Part shown: positions 13,335-20,214 of the stretch, piece by piece | Position numbering within the stretch: the first letter of the stretch is position 1 | How the letters are laid out: every line of letters starts with the position of its first letter | From: Oegoconia quadripuncta | Taxonomy: Eukaryota; Arthropoda; Insecta; Lepidoptera; Autostichidae | Length of the DNA: 64,000 bases | Assembly: GCA_949316235.1 (NCBI GenBank) | Contig: OX438745.1 | Span: 6,391,001 to 6,455,000 of the forward strand | Reading direction: 5' to 3' | The notes under the pieces: generated by a model | The model's database searches: none | What the model saw: only the letters and a program-made list of their open reading frames with translations | Told to the model about the DNA's origin: nothing | Made by a program: the position numbers and the translations under genes

Positions 13335-16300
13335 ACACACAATCCGTGTATGTGTTATATATATATATATATATATATATAGGTATGTGTAACAATGTAG
13401 ATAGTGTGATCACTATCATCATCATCTAATTCTTTAACATTTGCCGAATTGGAAATGCAGACCGAAAGCGAAATGTAGAGTAGATTTTTAACGGCGATGG
13501 GCTCACCCCTTATCACTTGTACATTTCTAAATATTTCGAAAGATGAACCGTGATTGTTGTTTCTATGATTGAAATGAAAATGAAATGAATGAATGAATTT
13601 CAAGCATTAATCTTTCAAATCAATCAAAAGTCAATGTTTGGGATATCTCTGACCACCCCTTTTGGGATAAAAGTCGTGATTTTATGTATGTATGTATAAC
13701 AGCAGTTAGATTTTTATATAGGTATATTTTTAAGTTTCTATTGATATCATCATCAGCACGTAAATATCCCACTGCATGGATATAAACCTTCCCTCGTAAA
13801 TGAGGAAGTATGGGGCCATTGTCCACCACACTGGCCCAATGCGAGTTAGGGACTTCTCATGCATTTGAATTTTTATTTCTCAGGCATGCAAATTTCCTCA
13901 AGATGTTTTGCTCCACCGTTCAAGAGCAGTCGGATATTTGCACATAATTAATTAAATTAAATTTAAAAACTGATTGGTATATTAGCCTGCCTGCGAATCG
14001 AACCCGAACCTCCTAAATTGAGAGACCGCGTCTTAACCGCTGACCCACCAAAGCTCCTTTATTTCCTTTTATTCCTTTATTGATATATTGTGTTTGAATG
14101 ATGCCAACCATTGCTCTGTAAAACTTGAAGGGTACGCGAAGAAACGTATTTGTTCCTTTTCCTTATCGAGACCTACAAGCTACAACGCTTAAGAAAATTA
14201 GCTGGTATAAATTTTCTCTCAGACACTTCCTGCGAATGTTTATTCATTACCAGGCTATCCATTGAATATATTATGTTATTCCCACAGAGCCGAGGAGTTG
14301 CCGATGCAATCTACAACAGCGGTTGGTATGGAGTGGACAAGAAGATTACTAACTTCTTGCTTATAATGATCCATAGGTGAATATGCACATAGATTTTGTG
14401 GTTTTGGAGTGTAAAAGAAGATTACTAACTTCTTGCTTATAATGATCCATAGGTGAATATGCACATAGATTTTGTGGTTTTGGAGTGTAATGCTTTATCA
14501 CATATTTGCACGACTGGTCTATTTCTTTTGGAACGGGAACCCGTCTTAGGACACGATCGAGTCGACTATGTTTGTTTATCGCTATGTAAATGGAGCTAGC
14601 AGGCTACATCTATGAAGAGCCTGAGTCTTACATGCAAAAACTCGCTTAGTGTCATCTTTCGCAGCATCTGTCTGGACTGAACCAAGTCCTTCAGATCAGA
14701 TAACTGCCAGATGCCCTCCAGCTATAAACTCTATACTTAGGTTATCGGGTAGGGTGGCCCATCAGATAAGTACGGCTAGCTCGATCCATTAGTTGCCTTT
14801 ATGATACATGTAAGGAAAGAATCGTGTTATTTGTTATAAATGACCAGATGCGCCTTTGACTACAACCTCACCTGATGGAGAGTGAGGATGTGGTCAACGA
14901 CGAAGCATACAATCTCAGTAAATGTCTATTTAATTTGCTCTTGAAGATCCCAGATTGAAAGATTCAGGAAAGACTGACATCGTCGGGAGGGAGTTCCATG
15001 CCTTATGAATGAAGTTCGCATTATGAAATGTCGAACCGCCTAGTGTGAATGTTCACTATGTTAACTACATACGGGTGGAAGGGATTGCAGGGGAGGGGAA
15101 GGATCCCCACGCCTAGTAACCCCACGCCTAGTAGCCCCACGCCTAGTAGCCCCACGCCTAGTAGCCCCACGCCTAGTAGCCCCACGCCTAGTAGCCCCAC
15201 GACTAGTAGCCCCACCCCTGTAGCCCCACGCCTAGTAGCCCCACGACTAGTAGCCCCACGCCTAGTAGCCCCACGCCTAGTAGCCCCACACCTAGTAGCC
15301 CCACGCCTAGTAGCCCCACGCCTAGTAGCCCTACGCGTAGTAGCCCCACGCCTCGTAGCCCCACGCCTAGTAGCCCTCCGCCTAGTAGCCCCAAGCCTAG
15401 TAGCCCCACGCCTAGTAGCCCGAAGATGAAATGGCGATGGTGGAATAAAATATAATTCCTACAATCGCTCACCAATATGCACCATAGTATATTAAAGTAT
15501 AGACAGGCGACTTTGTGACGGTGTTCGAGACTGCAATTTAGCATAGTCACCTATGAGTGTTTTGGCATGTCGTTCCACAAATTTAAGTGCAGCTGGTTAG
15601 TACTTGGCCAAATTATCCCAGAGGTGACAGCAGTATTCCATGCATGAACGGACCAGGAGAATGCCAAGCTTCTTAGCTACTGTTTTAGCATTCCTTTCTA
15701 TTGAGATTGAACGATAGAGATGGTCAGAGCTTGGTGCTTATTAGTATTGATTAAAGAACCACCAATGTTGACACCGTTACTTTACAGATATTTTTACTGT
15801 TATGCTATAAATCATAGCTTTTTAAAGGTATTTTTAAATTTAATTTAAAAATAAAATATCGGACGCGATCAGGATACTAAGACAAAATCCTTCAAACACT
15901 TCACAGACCGAAAAGCGATAATTTTCCTCTATCACTGAAGCTTGTAATTGTTGCGATCAATGTGCAGTATTCATTTAAATAAATAAATATCCTTGAACAT
16001 ACACACAATGCCATCTAGTTCCATACTAAGCAACTAGCCTTATGTTGTGGATACCAGATGGTTGATATACTACACAAATACATTTTTATTTGTAAATATA
16101 TCCATTATTTTTATTTTTTTCTATAACATCCATAACTCGGGTACATGTTGTCCGTATTCATACAAACACATGCCCCTAGCGAGATTCGAACCCGCGACTT
16201 TGGTATAGTAATTTCTAACCAGTAGACCAAACAGGTCGTCAAAATATAATTAGTTTGCTGTTGTTTTTTCATGCAACCCTGGCCAAGCTAATTATACTTA

Positions 16301-18000
16301 ACTTGTGTGTGATTAAGAAAGGACTGCTAGCAATAAAACTTCTTTATTTCCAGAGCTCAAAAGGATGTTCACATAACAACATACGGATTTTCTGTTATCT
16401 CCCTGGCCACTTACACTACGGTAAAACACTATTCTATAGTTAGTTGGTAAGCTCGCTACTTGTAGATTCAGTTTCCCATCCGGAGGGATTTATTTTCTCG
16501 TGATAAAAGTACCCAATCCTCTAAAACAGATTATTCCAGGATTGAAGTCCATCTGCACTCGAAAAGCCTAAAAGCTAATTATGAATAATACCTAAATAGC
16601 TTTGATTAAGGTTATTATCGAGAATGTCAAATGATTGATAAAAACGGCCACTTTTTTATAATCGTGAAATAAACTCTCATCAAAGCTATTTTTTTTTTAT
16701 TAACAACGGATTGGTACTTGACCTCAATCACACCCGATGTAAAGTGAAGATGAGGTCGAAGGTGGAAGCGTACTGACCCGGAAATCCCAACACCATTGGG
16801 GGATTGGCTATCTTATCTCTGACAACCGGAACACAACAATGCTATTAACATCATTAAAATCTGCCGCCTAGCAGCAAGCAAGCAAGCAAAGCAAGCAAGC
16901 TTGGCGGCAGATTTAGATAAGATGGTGCGTAGCTAGCCAGGCGGACATTTAAAATGCTCTACCAGCAACCAAACCGGGTACTTAAACATGTACCCCGCTG
17001 GGGATCGAACCCGCGACCTCCGAATCGTAAACCGAATGTTATTTACATTGAGCCACGGAGGCGGTTATTTATTTATTATTTGTAATTAACTTTTATGCAG
17101 CCCATACACAGTCAATCTCGATCGCGATCAGTGATCAAAATCAATGATCGCGAACCAGACTGATAATGTACCAAGCAGATTGACTGATTGATGCATCTGA
17201 TCACAAAATATCTAGATATTTTGAAATCAAGATCACGATCCGCTGATCATGATCAAGATTGAACATGTAAGCGCAGGATAGCATCAGTATCGCATTACTT
17301 TTTCTCATACAAGTATCTTGTTTGGTTAAATGATGGAGATATCATTTGCAATAACTAATCGAAACATTTCTCCCCCATACTGAAATAGTTTTTATAATGG
17401 TCAGTTTCAGCCGTTAGTTGAATTTCTTTTAACAGATTTAAATGAATGTACAATTCTCTCCGGAGTATCCACTATTTAACCTAGCGTTTTTTTCGAACCC
17501 TTTTCTTTAAAGTTAGGGCTAAAACAAGAGATACTACAGCTTTAACTATATGTAAATCTATTACAACCGGTATTAACGCGGCGGTTACGATACACGGACT
17601 GAAGAAATCAAGATTGAATGTGTAATGTTGTGGCGGACGGAATAAACCCCTTCTCCTAGTAGGCAAGTTTAATAACTCACCTGTGTCAGGAGAAACCACT
17701 TTTACATGTGTTATCTTACTGGTAAAACGGTGTGATAGTGGATATTCGATTCGATATAGGAATGTTCCTTTCGAATGCGTTTTTGTTCACGGAATTGTAA
17801 TCGAAATTTGATTTTTTTTGGTATCGAATCGAATGTCGAAATTTTTAAAATTGAAAACCTCTTATGGTATCCGTCCGTCACTATAGATAGGTTACCTTAC
17901 TTGTTAACATCTTGTTATCTACAAGAAAACTGTTTTGTTACAGATAATCAAAACGTCATGGTCGTACTTCACACTTCTTCTTAACGTTTACCGAAAATAA
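611..18000 (+). CDS. Insect odorant receptor (7tm_6 family), 11 exons, N-terminus missing
   Basis: Exons: 611-717, 3061-3218, 4375-4527, 5952-6131, 7356-7508, 8668-8794, 9573-9669, 10331-10432, 14288-14376, 16354-16420, 17944-18000 (TAA). All junctions are AG/GT and phase-compatible, giving 429 residues, close to a full-length receptor (about 400-430). Hydrophobic segments near residues 37-62, 75-95, 147-165, 201-221, 302-326, 335-356 and 395-423 fit seven membrane passes. Family hallmarks are LPFFYWLPFDPYE before the second large loop, GWYGVDKKITNFLLIMIHRAQ before TM7, and the C-terminal TSWSYFTLLLNVYRK. In this family the protein forms a ligand-gated channel with Orco in sensory-neuron dendrites, with its N-terminus inside the cell. 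The first exon seen opens with an acceptor and an in-frame stop lies just upstream (602-604), so a short 5' exon is missing or lies left of the window. The ligand cannot be predicted. Introns are full of repeats. Confidence 0.93.
770..995 (+). repeat. SINE-A copy, 5'-truncated
   Basis: Lacks the tRNA-like head. Body blocks 'aaatgtccgcctgg', 'atctaaatctgccgcca', 'ggggtttccgggtcagta' and 'tgtgattgaggtcaagta' match the full copy at 4704. It ends in an A-run. It lies in the first visible receptor intron. Confidence 0.85.
1020..1140 (+). repeat. Half copy of an inverted-repeat element
   Basis: The blocks 'ggtcccgac', 'atcctaaatg' and 'agactaattcg' match one arm of the inverted-repeat element at about 31815-31998. 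The opposite arm is absent here. Confidence 0.55.
1642..1737. repeat. Inverted repeat with 21-bp perfect arms
   Basis: Arm 1 (1642-1662, starting aactaaactaaaacc) is the exact reverse complement of arm 2 (1717-1737). A smaller nested pair, gtactgt/acagtac, lies inside the loop. It looks like a MITE or hairpin remnant within a receptor intron. No transposase is seen. Confidence 0.75.
2281..2328. repeat. Short inverted repeat, 11-bp arms
   Basis: Positions 2281-2291 (cgaccacctta) pair with 2318-2328 (taaggtggtcg). It is in receptor intron DNA and its function is unknown. Confidence 0.6.
3277..3578 (+). repeat. SINE-A copy with tRNA-like head
   Basis: Begins 'accgcctccgggtttacg' with a box-B-like 'gggttcgatcc' at about 3308-3318. 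The standard body follows and it ends in an A-rich tail. It starts about 60 bp after receptor exon 3061-3218. Confidence 0.85.
3740..3788 (+). repeat. (GT)n microsatellite
   Basis: About 24 uninterrupted GT dinucleotides in a receptor intron. Confidence 0.97.
3862..3965 (+). repeat. GC-rich repeat tail, copy 1
   Basis: Contains 'gcccggcgacgctgtaaaa' then 'tatcggcttgaca' and an A-run. The same series is at 9838-9930. It is probably the 3' end of a retroposon family. Its GC content is well above the surrounding intron. Confidence 0.65.
4704..5037 (+). repeat. SINE-A, full-length copy
   Basis: This is the reference copy here. It has a tRNA-like head ('cgcctccgtggct' with box B 'cgggttcgatccc') and a central body with 'gtccgcctggctagctacc' and 'ttgtgttccggttgtcaga'. 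The tail carries 'tgtgattgaggtcaag', 'gttgtgcat' and an A-run. It is a tRNA-derived SINE by structure. Confidence 0.9.
6531..6640 (+). repeat. Dispersed repeat D, short copy
   Basis: Starts 'ggattcgcgtttgaccac', then 'atctcacctgatggaaagtga'-type sequence and 'tattcactttgctcttgaag'. The same family is near 11868, 14845, 29425, 37640, 47140 and 50930/51255. Confidence 0.75.
7858..7945 (-). repeat. 3'-end fragment of a non-LTR retrotransposon
   Basis: Shares 'ttattcaatgtagga', 'atcacttattgaaa' and 'catcgcttcacaag' with the copies at 24520 and 26285. The latter adjoins a coding remnant on the minus strand. Confidence 0.65.
7965..8095 (-). mobile_element. Non-LTR retrotransposon C-terminal coding remnant
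   Basis: On the minus strand it reads as ...KRRWRDELDKFLTNWSEEA... The same peptide is encoded on the plus strand at 12360-12760. The latter part of this family's ORF is recognisable but short and broken. Confidence 0.6.
8358..8552. mobile_element. MITE family M1, copy 1
   Basis: Long terminal inverted repeats run 'gcggagtgtgagttttgt' inward and 'acaaaactcgcac'-type sequence at the other end. The middle is 'gcgcctctagcggata'. Length is about 190 bp. The right end is decayed compared with copies at 29764 and 48423. It lies in a receptor intron. Confidence 0.75.
8915..9480 (+). mobile_element. Non-LTR retrotransposon (Jockey-like) ORF2 C-terminal remnant
   Basis: Frames at 8920-9183 and 9155 onward encode the post-RT C-terminus: SYGILLWLNAADIN, then LQKRAVRAIYQL, then NTRNKDKLAGHISRLRKVSNSF and IRFFDEVP. 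The two pieces are in different frames, so it is frameshifted. Part of a SINE-B tail ('gtgatgaatacgaacatttat') interrupts it near 9293-9330. The 3' UTR 'gcgataagaccgcctttgcat' follows. It is a dead fragment inside a receptor intron. Confidence 0.75.
9838..9975 (+). repeat. GC-rich repeat tail (copy 2) abutting a hairpin
   Basis: The first part matches 3862-3965 ('cccggcgacgctgtaaaa'). The A-run then opens an inverted repeat: 9924-9942 (ending gtgtattacaatt) pairs perfectly with 9957-9975 across a 14-nt loop. Confidence 0.7.
11029..11375 (+). repeat. SINE-A, full-length copy with (AT)n tail
   Basis: Head 'cgccgtggctcaatgtaaac' with box B 'cgggttcgatcccc' and standard body. The 3' end 'gtgcataaa' runs into an (AT)n microsatellite in place of the usual A-run. 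Confidence 0.9.
11868..12180 (+). repeat. Dispersed repeat D, long copy
   Basis: Starts 'gattgcctggattcgcgtt'. It continues through 'gactgacgccggaagggagt', 'ccttggctgttcgga' and 'atacgggtggaat', then a single 'ccccacgcctagtgg' unit at about 12087 and 'ccgaagatgg'. This copy shows the unexpanded state of the minisatellite at 15105-15420. Confidence 0.8.
12355..12760 (+). mobile_element. Non-LTR retrotransposon remnant split by a ~210-bp insertion
   Basis: 12360-12420 encodes RRGRPKRRWRDELDKW. The continuation (FLTNWSEEARDRESWREGREAFDQHW) resumes at about 12640. The 12430-12640 insert contains a block (12549-12632) also present at 22088-22178 ('caattgacatttgaatttat', 'gtttactaacatagt', 'ataggtgactgtact'). 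The insert is therefore itself a repeat. Confidence 0.6.
12765..12940 (-). mobile_element. Second non-LTR retrotransposon C-terminal remnant
   Basis: The minus strand reads TRWMDDVIKPMGEAYVQQWT and related sequence, typical of the end of an insect endonuclease/RT polyprotein. 'ggacgtccattgctgaacat' marks its 3' side. Short, non-functional. Confidence 0.55.
13268..13381 (+). repeat. Compound (AC)n-(AT)n microsatellite
   Basis: A long CA run from about 13270 to 13340, then a short unique stretch, then a TA run from about 13356 to 13381. It lies in a receptor intron. Confidence 0.95.
13740..14060 (-). repeat. tRNA-headed retroposon, minus strand
   Basis: The minus strand begins with a box-B-like 'gggttcgattcgcaggc' near 13990. 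It runs to 'actggcccaatgcgag'-type sequence and 'tcccactgcatgg' near 13770. Related sequence is at 33110-33200 and 62640-62720. It is probably another SINE family. Confidence 0.55.
14339..14490 (+). repeat. 76-bp tandem duplication copying a receptor splice donor
   Basis: 14339-14414 and 14415-14490 are two adjacent, essentially identical 76-bp units. Each contains the last 38 nt of receptor exon 14288-14376, its GT donor ('ccatag|gtgaat') and 38 bp of intron. Splicing at the second donor would place TGA immediately after the first copy's CATAG, so only the proximal donor keeps the frame. Confidence 0.93.
14845..15525 (+). repeat. Dispersed repeat D carrying an internal minisatellite
   Basis: The left part (14845-15104) and right part (15420-15525, 'ccgaagatgaaatgg') align with the copy at 11868-12180. 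Between them the single 15-bp unit has been amplified (next entry). Confidence 0.8.
15105..15420 (+). repeat. 15-bp minisatellite, about 21 units
   Basis: The unit is 'cccacgcctagtagc', with point variants (cgac, caca, tacgcg, cctcg) and one 14-bp unit. Open frames on both strands are simple-repeat artefacts (Ser/Thr-Pro or Gly-Leu-Leu repeats), not genes. It lies in the receptor intron before exon 16354-16420. Confidence 0.95.
16000..16245 (-). repeat. SINE-B copy
   Basis: The tRNA-like head is at the right ('gcgagattcgaacccgcgac' read on plus, near 16179). The body has 'ccataactcgggtacatg' and 'taccagatggttgatatac', and the far end is 'cacacaatgccatctagttcc'. Confidence 0.85.
16690..17066 (-). 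repeat. SINE-A, full-length, with internal AAGC expansion
   Basis: Minus orientation: A-run at left, tRNA head at right ('gatcgaacccgcgacctcc' near 17004). In the middle, 'agcaagcaagcaaagcaagc' interrupts the conserved 'ctgccgccaagcagcaa' block, a local replication-slippage change. Confidence 0.88.
17105..17265. repeat. GATC-rich inverted-repeat element
   Basis: 'gtcaatctcgatcgcgatca' at about 17111 mirrors 'gatcatgatcaagattga' at about 17245-17262. GATC/TGATC occurs many times between. It looks like a MITE. The function is unknown. Confidence 0.55.
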
Positions 18001-18685
18001 TAGTATTTTTTTAGTAACCGATAAAAATAATAGTTTCTCCCACTGCGAGCTGTAAGGAATTATTAGTTGATAGTCAAAACAAGAGCTCATCTCATCGACG
18101 AGCTATTGCGAGCGAGTATAGGTACCTATATTATTATGACATATACAAATATGTCAATTAATGTAATCTGTACTTATGTTCCTAATTAATCTGTTATAGT
18201 AGATACCTAGTGCATAACTACAAAAAATATTAAATTAACTAAGCCATAGTTCTTCATCCTTGGTACACAGCGGGGACAGCACAAGATTAATTAATAAGGT
18301 ACCTACCTACAGTAGAAATATAGAAATGTCTCCACAGCACAGACCTCTCTCTCTCTATTTATATGGTTCTCTGCCCTCTCGACGAAAATTGTTTGCCAGA
18401 TTTTTACTTGCCAACTAACGTTTCGCAGAATTTTATTTCGTCGAATAATCATCTGCCAACTTATCATATAATTTTGTTTTATTTCCCAACCTCACAGTTA
18501 CCAACTGTACGTTTGGTCTGCTTTTCATAAGGACACTTTTTAAAATGCCAACTTTCAATAGCAGAATGTTTTAGTTTGCGTAATATTCCTTTACTTGTTT
18601 TTTGTTTACCAAATGTTGAATTAAATAGGGTTTTATTTCTCTATAGTATACACGTCAACTTAACAGAATTTCTAATCTAACAGAA

Positions 18686-18730
18686 CACATTACTTATAAA
18701 GACAATTTAATTGTCTTTATAAGTAATGTG
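18686..18730. repeat. Perfect palindrome, 22-bp arms, 1-nt centre
   Basis: Starts 'cacattacttataaagaca' and is an exact reverse complement around position 18708. It could form a cruciform or is the fused ends of an inverted-repeat element. It is followed directly by 'taagctggccg', also seen at about 35083. Confidence 0.95.
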
Positions 18731-19269
18731 TAAGCTGGCCGCCTGTCCCTTCGCAAATGTTAACGCAGTCCATACGCAGCCACAGAAAACATACCAGAAT
18801 ACCAGCAAGATCTGCTTATACTGCAAGAGTCGTCGTACGGTGTCGTCGTAAGGCCACGTGTGTAGTTTGCTTCTGTAAATAGTTACTATACTCTTTGAGT
18901 TTGCTACAAAGGACTCATAGTAGTCTGTGCTACAAATAAACTTTTCGATAAAACCATGAGTTTTTTTTAATCATTTATAGTTACATTTTATAGGGTTGCC
19001 ATAATTTAGAAGAATATCATCATCTGATTTAAGAGCCATGCTCTTGTAAGAAGAATATAAATAGTATAAATAAAATTGGCGTCCCAATAGAAAATGTTAG
19101 TAGTAATTGAATGTCTTTGTTCAAATCAGTCCCATCTTTGTGATTTAAAATGATACTTGCGCCTAATCGGTGATATAATCCTTCAGTAGCTTCAACCTGA
19201 CTGCGAATAGATGGCGCCACAAAGAATTGCTGTGATCGTCACACCATGATTGAACCGATCTGCTGTGAT

Positions 19270-19330
19270 CTCGGTCAAATAGCTCATCAGGTAAACTCTT
19301 GGATTTTACCTGATGAGCTTTTTGACCGAG
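19270..19330. repeat. Long hairpin, 26-bp arms with 1 mismatch
   Basis: 'ctcggtcaaatagctcatca' at 19270 pairs with 'tgatgagctttttgaccgag' ending at 19330, separated by about 9 nt. It is not a terminator (eukaryotic intergenic context). It is probably a MITE or foldback remnant. Confidence 0.9.
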
Positions 19331-20099
19331 CGGTATTTGAGAAAATAAGCGGGAATTTGAGAAAGTAACTTTAAACGATCGAATCCTCAGCGAGATCGAC
19401 GAGCGAGATTGGATACGTACACCTCCGTTAACACCTTCAGAGACCAGTTGCCCCGGAACTCGGATGAATGTGATGTAATGACACTTGTATTTCCTTATTA
19501 GGACCTATAAAGGAACCTCATTTGTGACGGATTGTGGTACCTACTGGTGTTTCAATTTTATTTCACGTATCCCCCTCAGTTCAAACGCATACATTTCTCT
19601 GTAAGTTTCGCAATGTTAATCAACAGTGTCATGATCGTCAAAATAGCGGGACCAAATAATTTAAACAGTACCTAGCTGCGACCTTTAACGGAAAAGTTAG
19701 TAGGTACCACTGTTTTTATGTTATAGTTTTGTAAGATCCACAGGATGTAATGATGGTCTAAATATTTCAATAGTTACTACCTAGTTAGTACTTAAACATA
19801 TATTAATTATACGTACATAGCATAAACTACTTTTAAATATCAGATATATAAAATTTCATTTATATACCTATAATATAATAATTATTAACCATTGTATGCG
19901 CGATTAGACGCCTGATAGTAAGTGATAGCAATAATTGCGAATTGTAAAATCGTCGGACTCTATAAAATAAGGTTGATAAGTATAGATTTACTGGATTTAT
20001 ATACTTTAACTTTGTTGTGGCGTGTCTGCAGTTTACTATGTGAAACTGTAGTGTTTCTAAACATTACAGACGTCTACTGCTAAATCCTACCATTTTCTA

Positions 20100-20214
20100 C
20101 GCTAGGTGGCAACACTGCGTACCCCCCCTTCGCTTTTTTTTAATCTGTTGTCTTTTTTGTTTGGATTGGTTTGGTTTCAATTGTGCGGACGTGTTTGTGT
20201 GAATTTTTGCAATA
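20100..20214 (+). promoter_or_regulatory. Probable BCCIP promoter / 5' UTR
   Basis: Position-based inference only. Pyrimidine-rich sequence with 'gcaacactgcgtacccccc' precedes the start codon by about 100 bp. No TATA box is evident. Confidence 0.35.

Larger units (their letters stand above)
18001..20214. other. Intergenic region between receptor and BCCIP, with two large hairpins
   Basis: No supported gene. It contains a perfect palindrome at 18686-18730 and a long hairpin at 19270-19330. A sequence block at 18728-18865 resembles 35068-35178. The final 100-200 bp should contain the BCCIP promoter, but no clear TATA element is seen. Confidence 0.6.

Noticed and set aside
13237..13603. Minus-strand ORFs with Val-Cys or Tyr-Ile repeats
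   Set aside because: Translations of the (AC)n and (AT)n microsatellites.
15105..15420. CRISPR-like array
   Set aside because: The units are contiguous without spacers and the genome is eukaryotic; it is a minisatellite.
15049..15550. Long open frames on both strands with Ser/Thr-Pro or Gly-Val-Leu repeats
   Set aside because: They are the translation of the 15-bp minisatellite; 15 is divisible by 3, so every frame without a stop in the unit stays open.
16515..16556. Final receptor exon starting after 'aaaacag' at about 16528
   Set aside because: It would give a 13-residue tail unlike the family; the exon at 17944-18000 encodes the typical TSWSYFTLL ending in the right phase.
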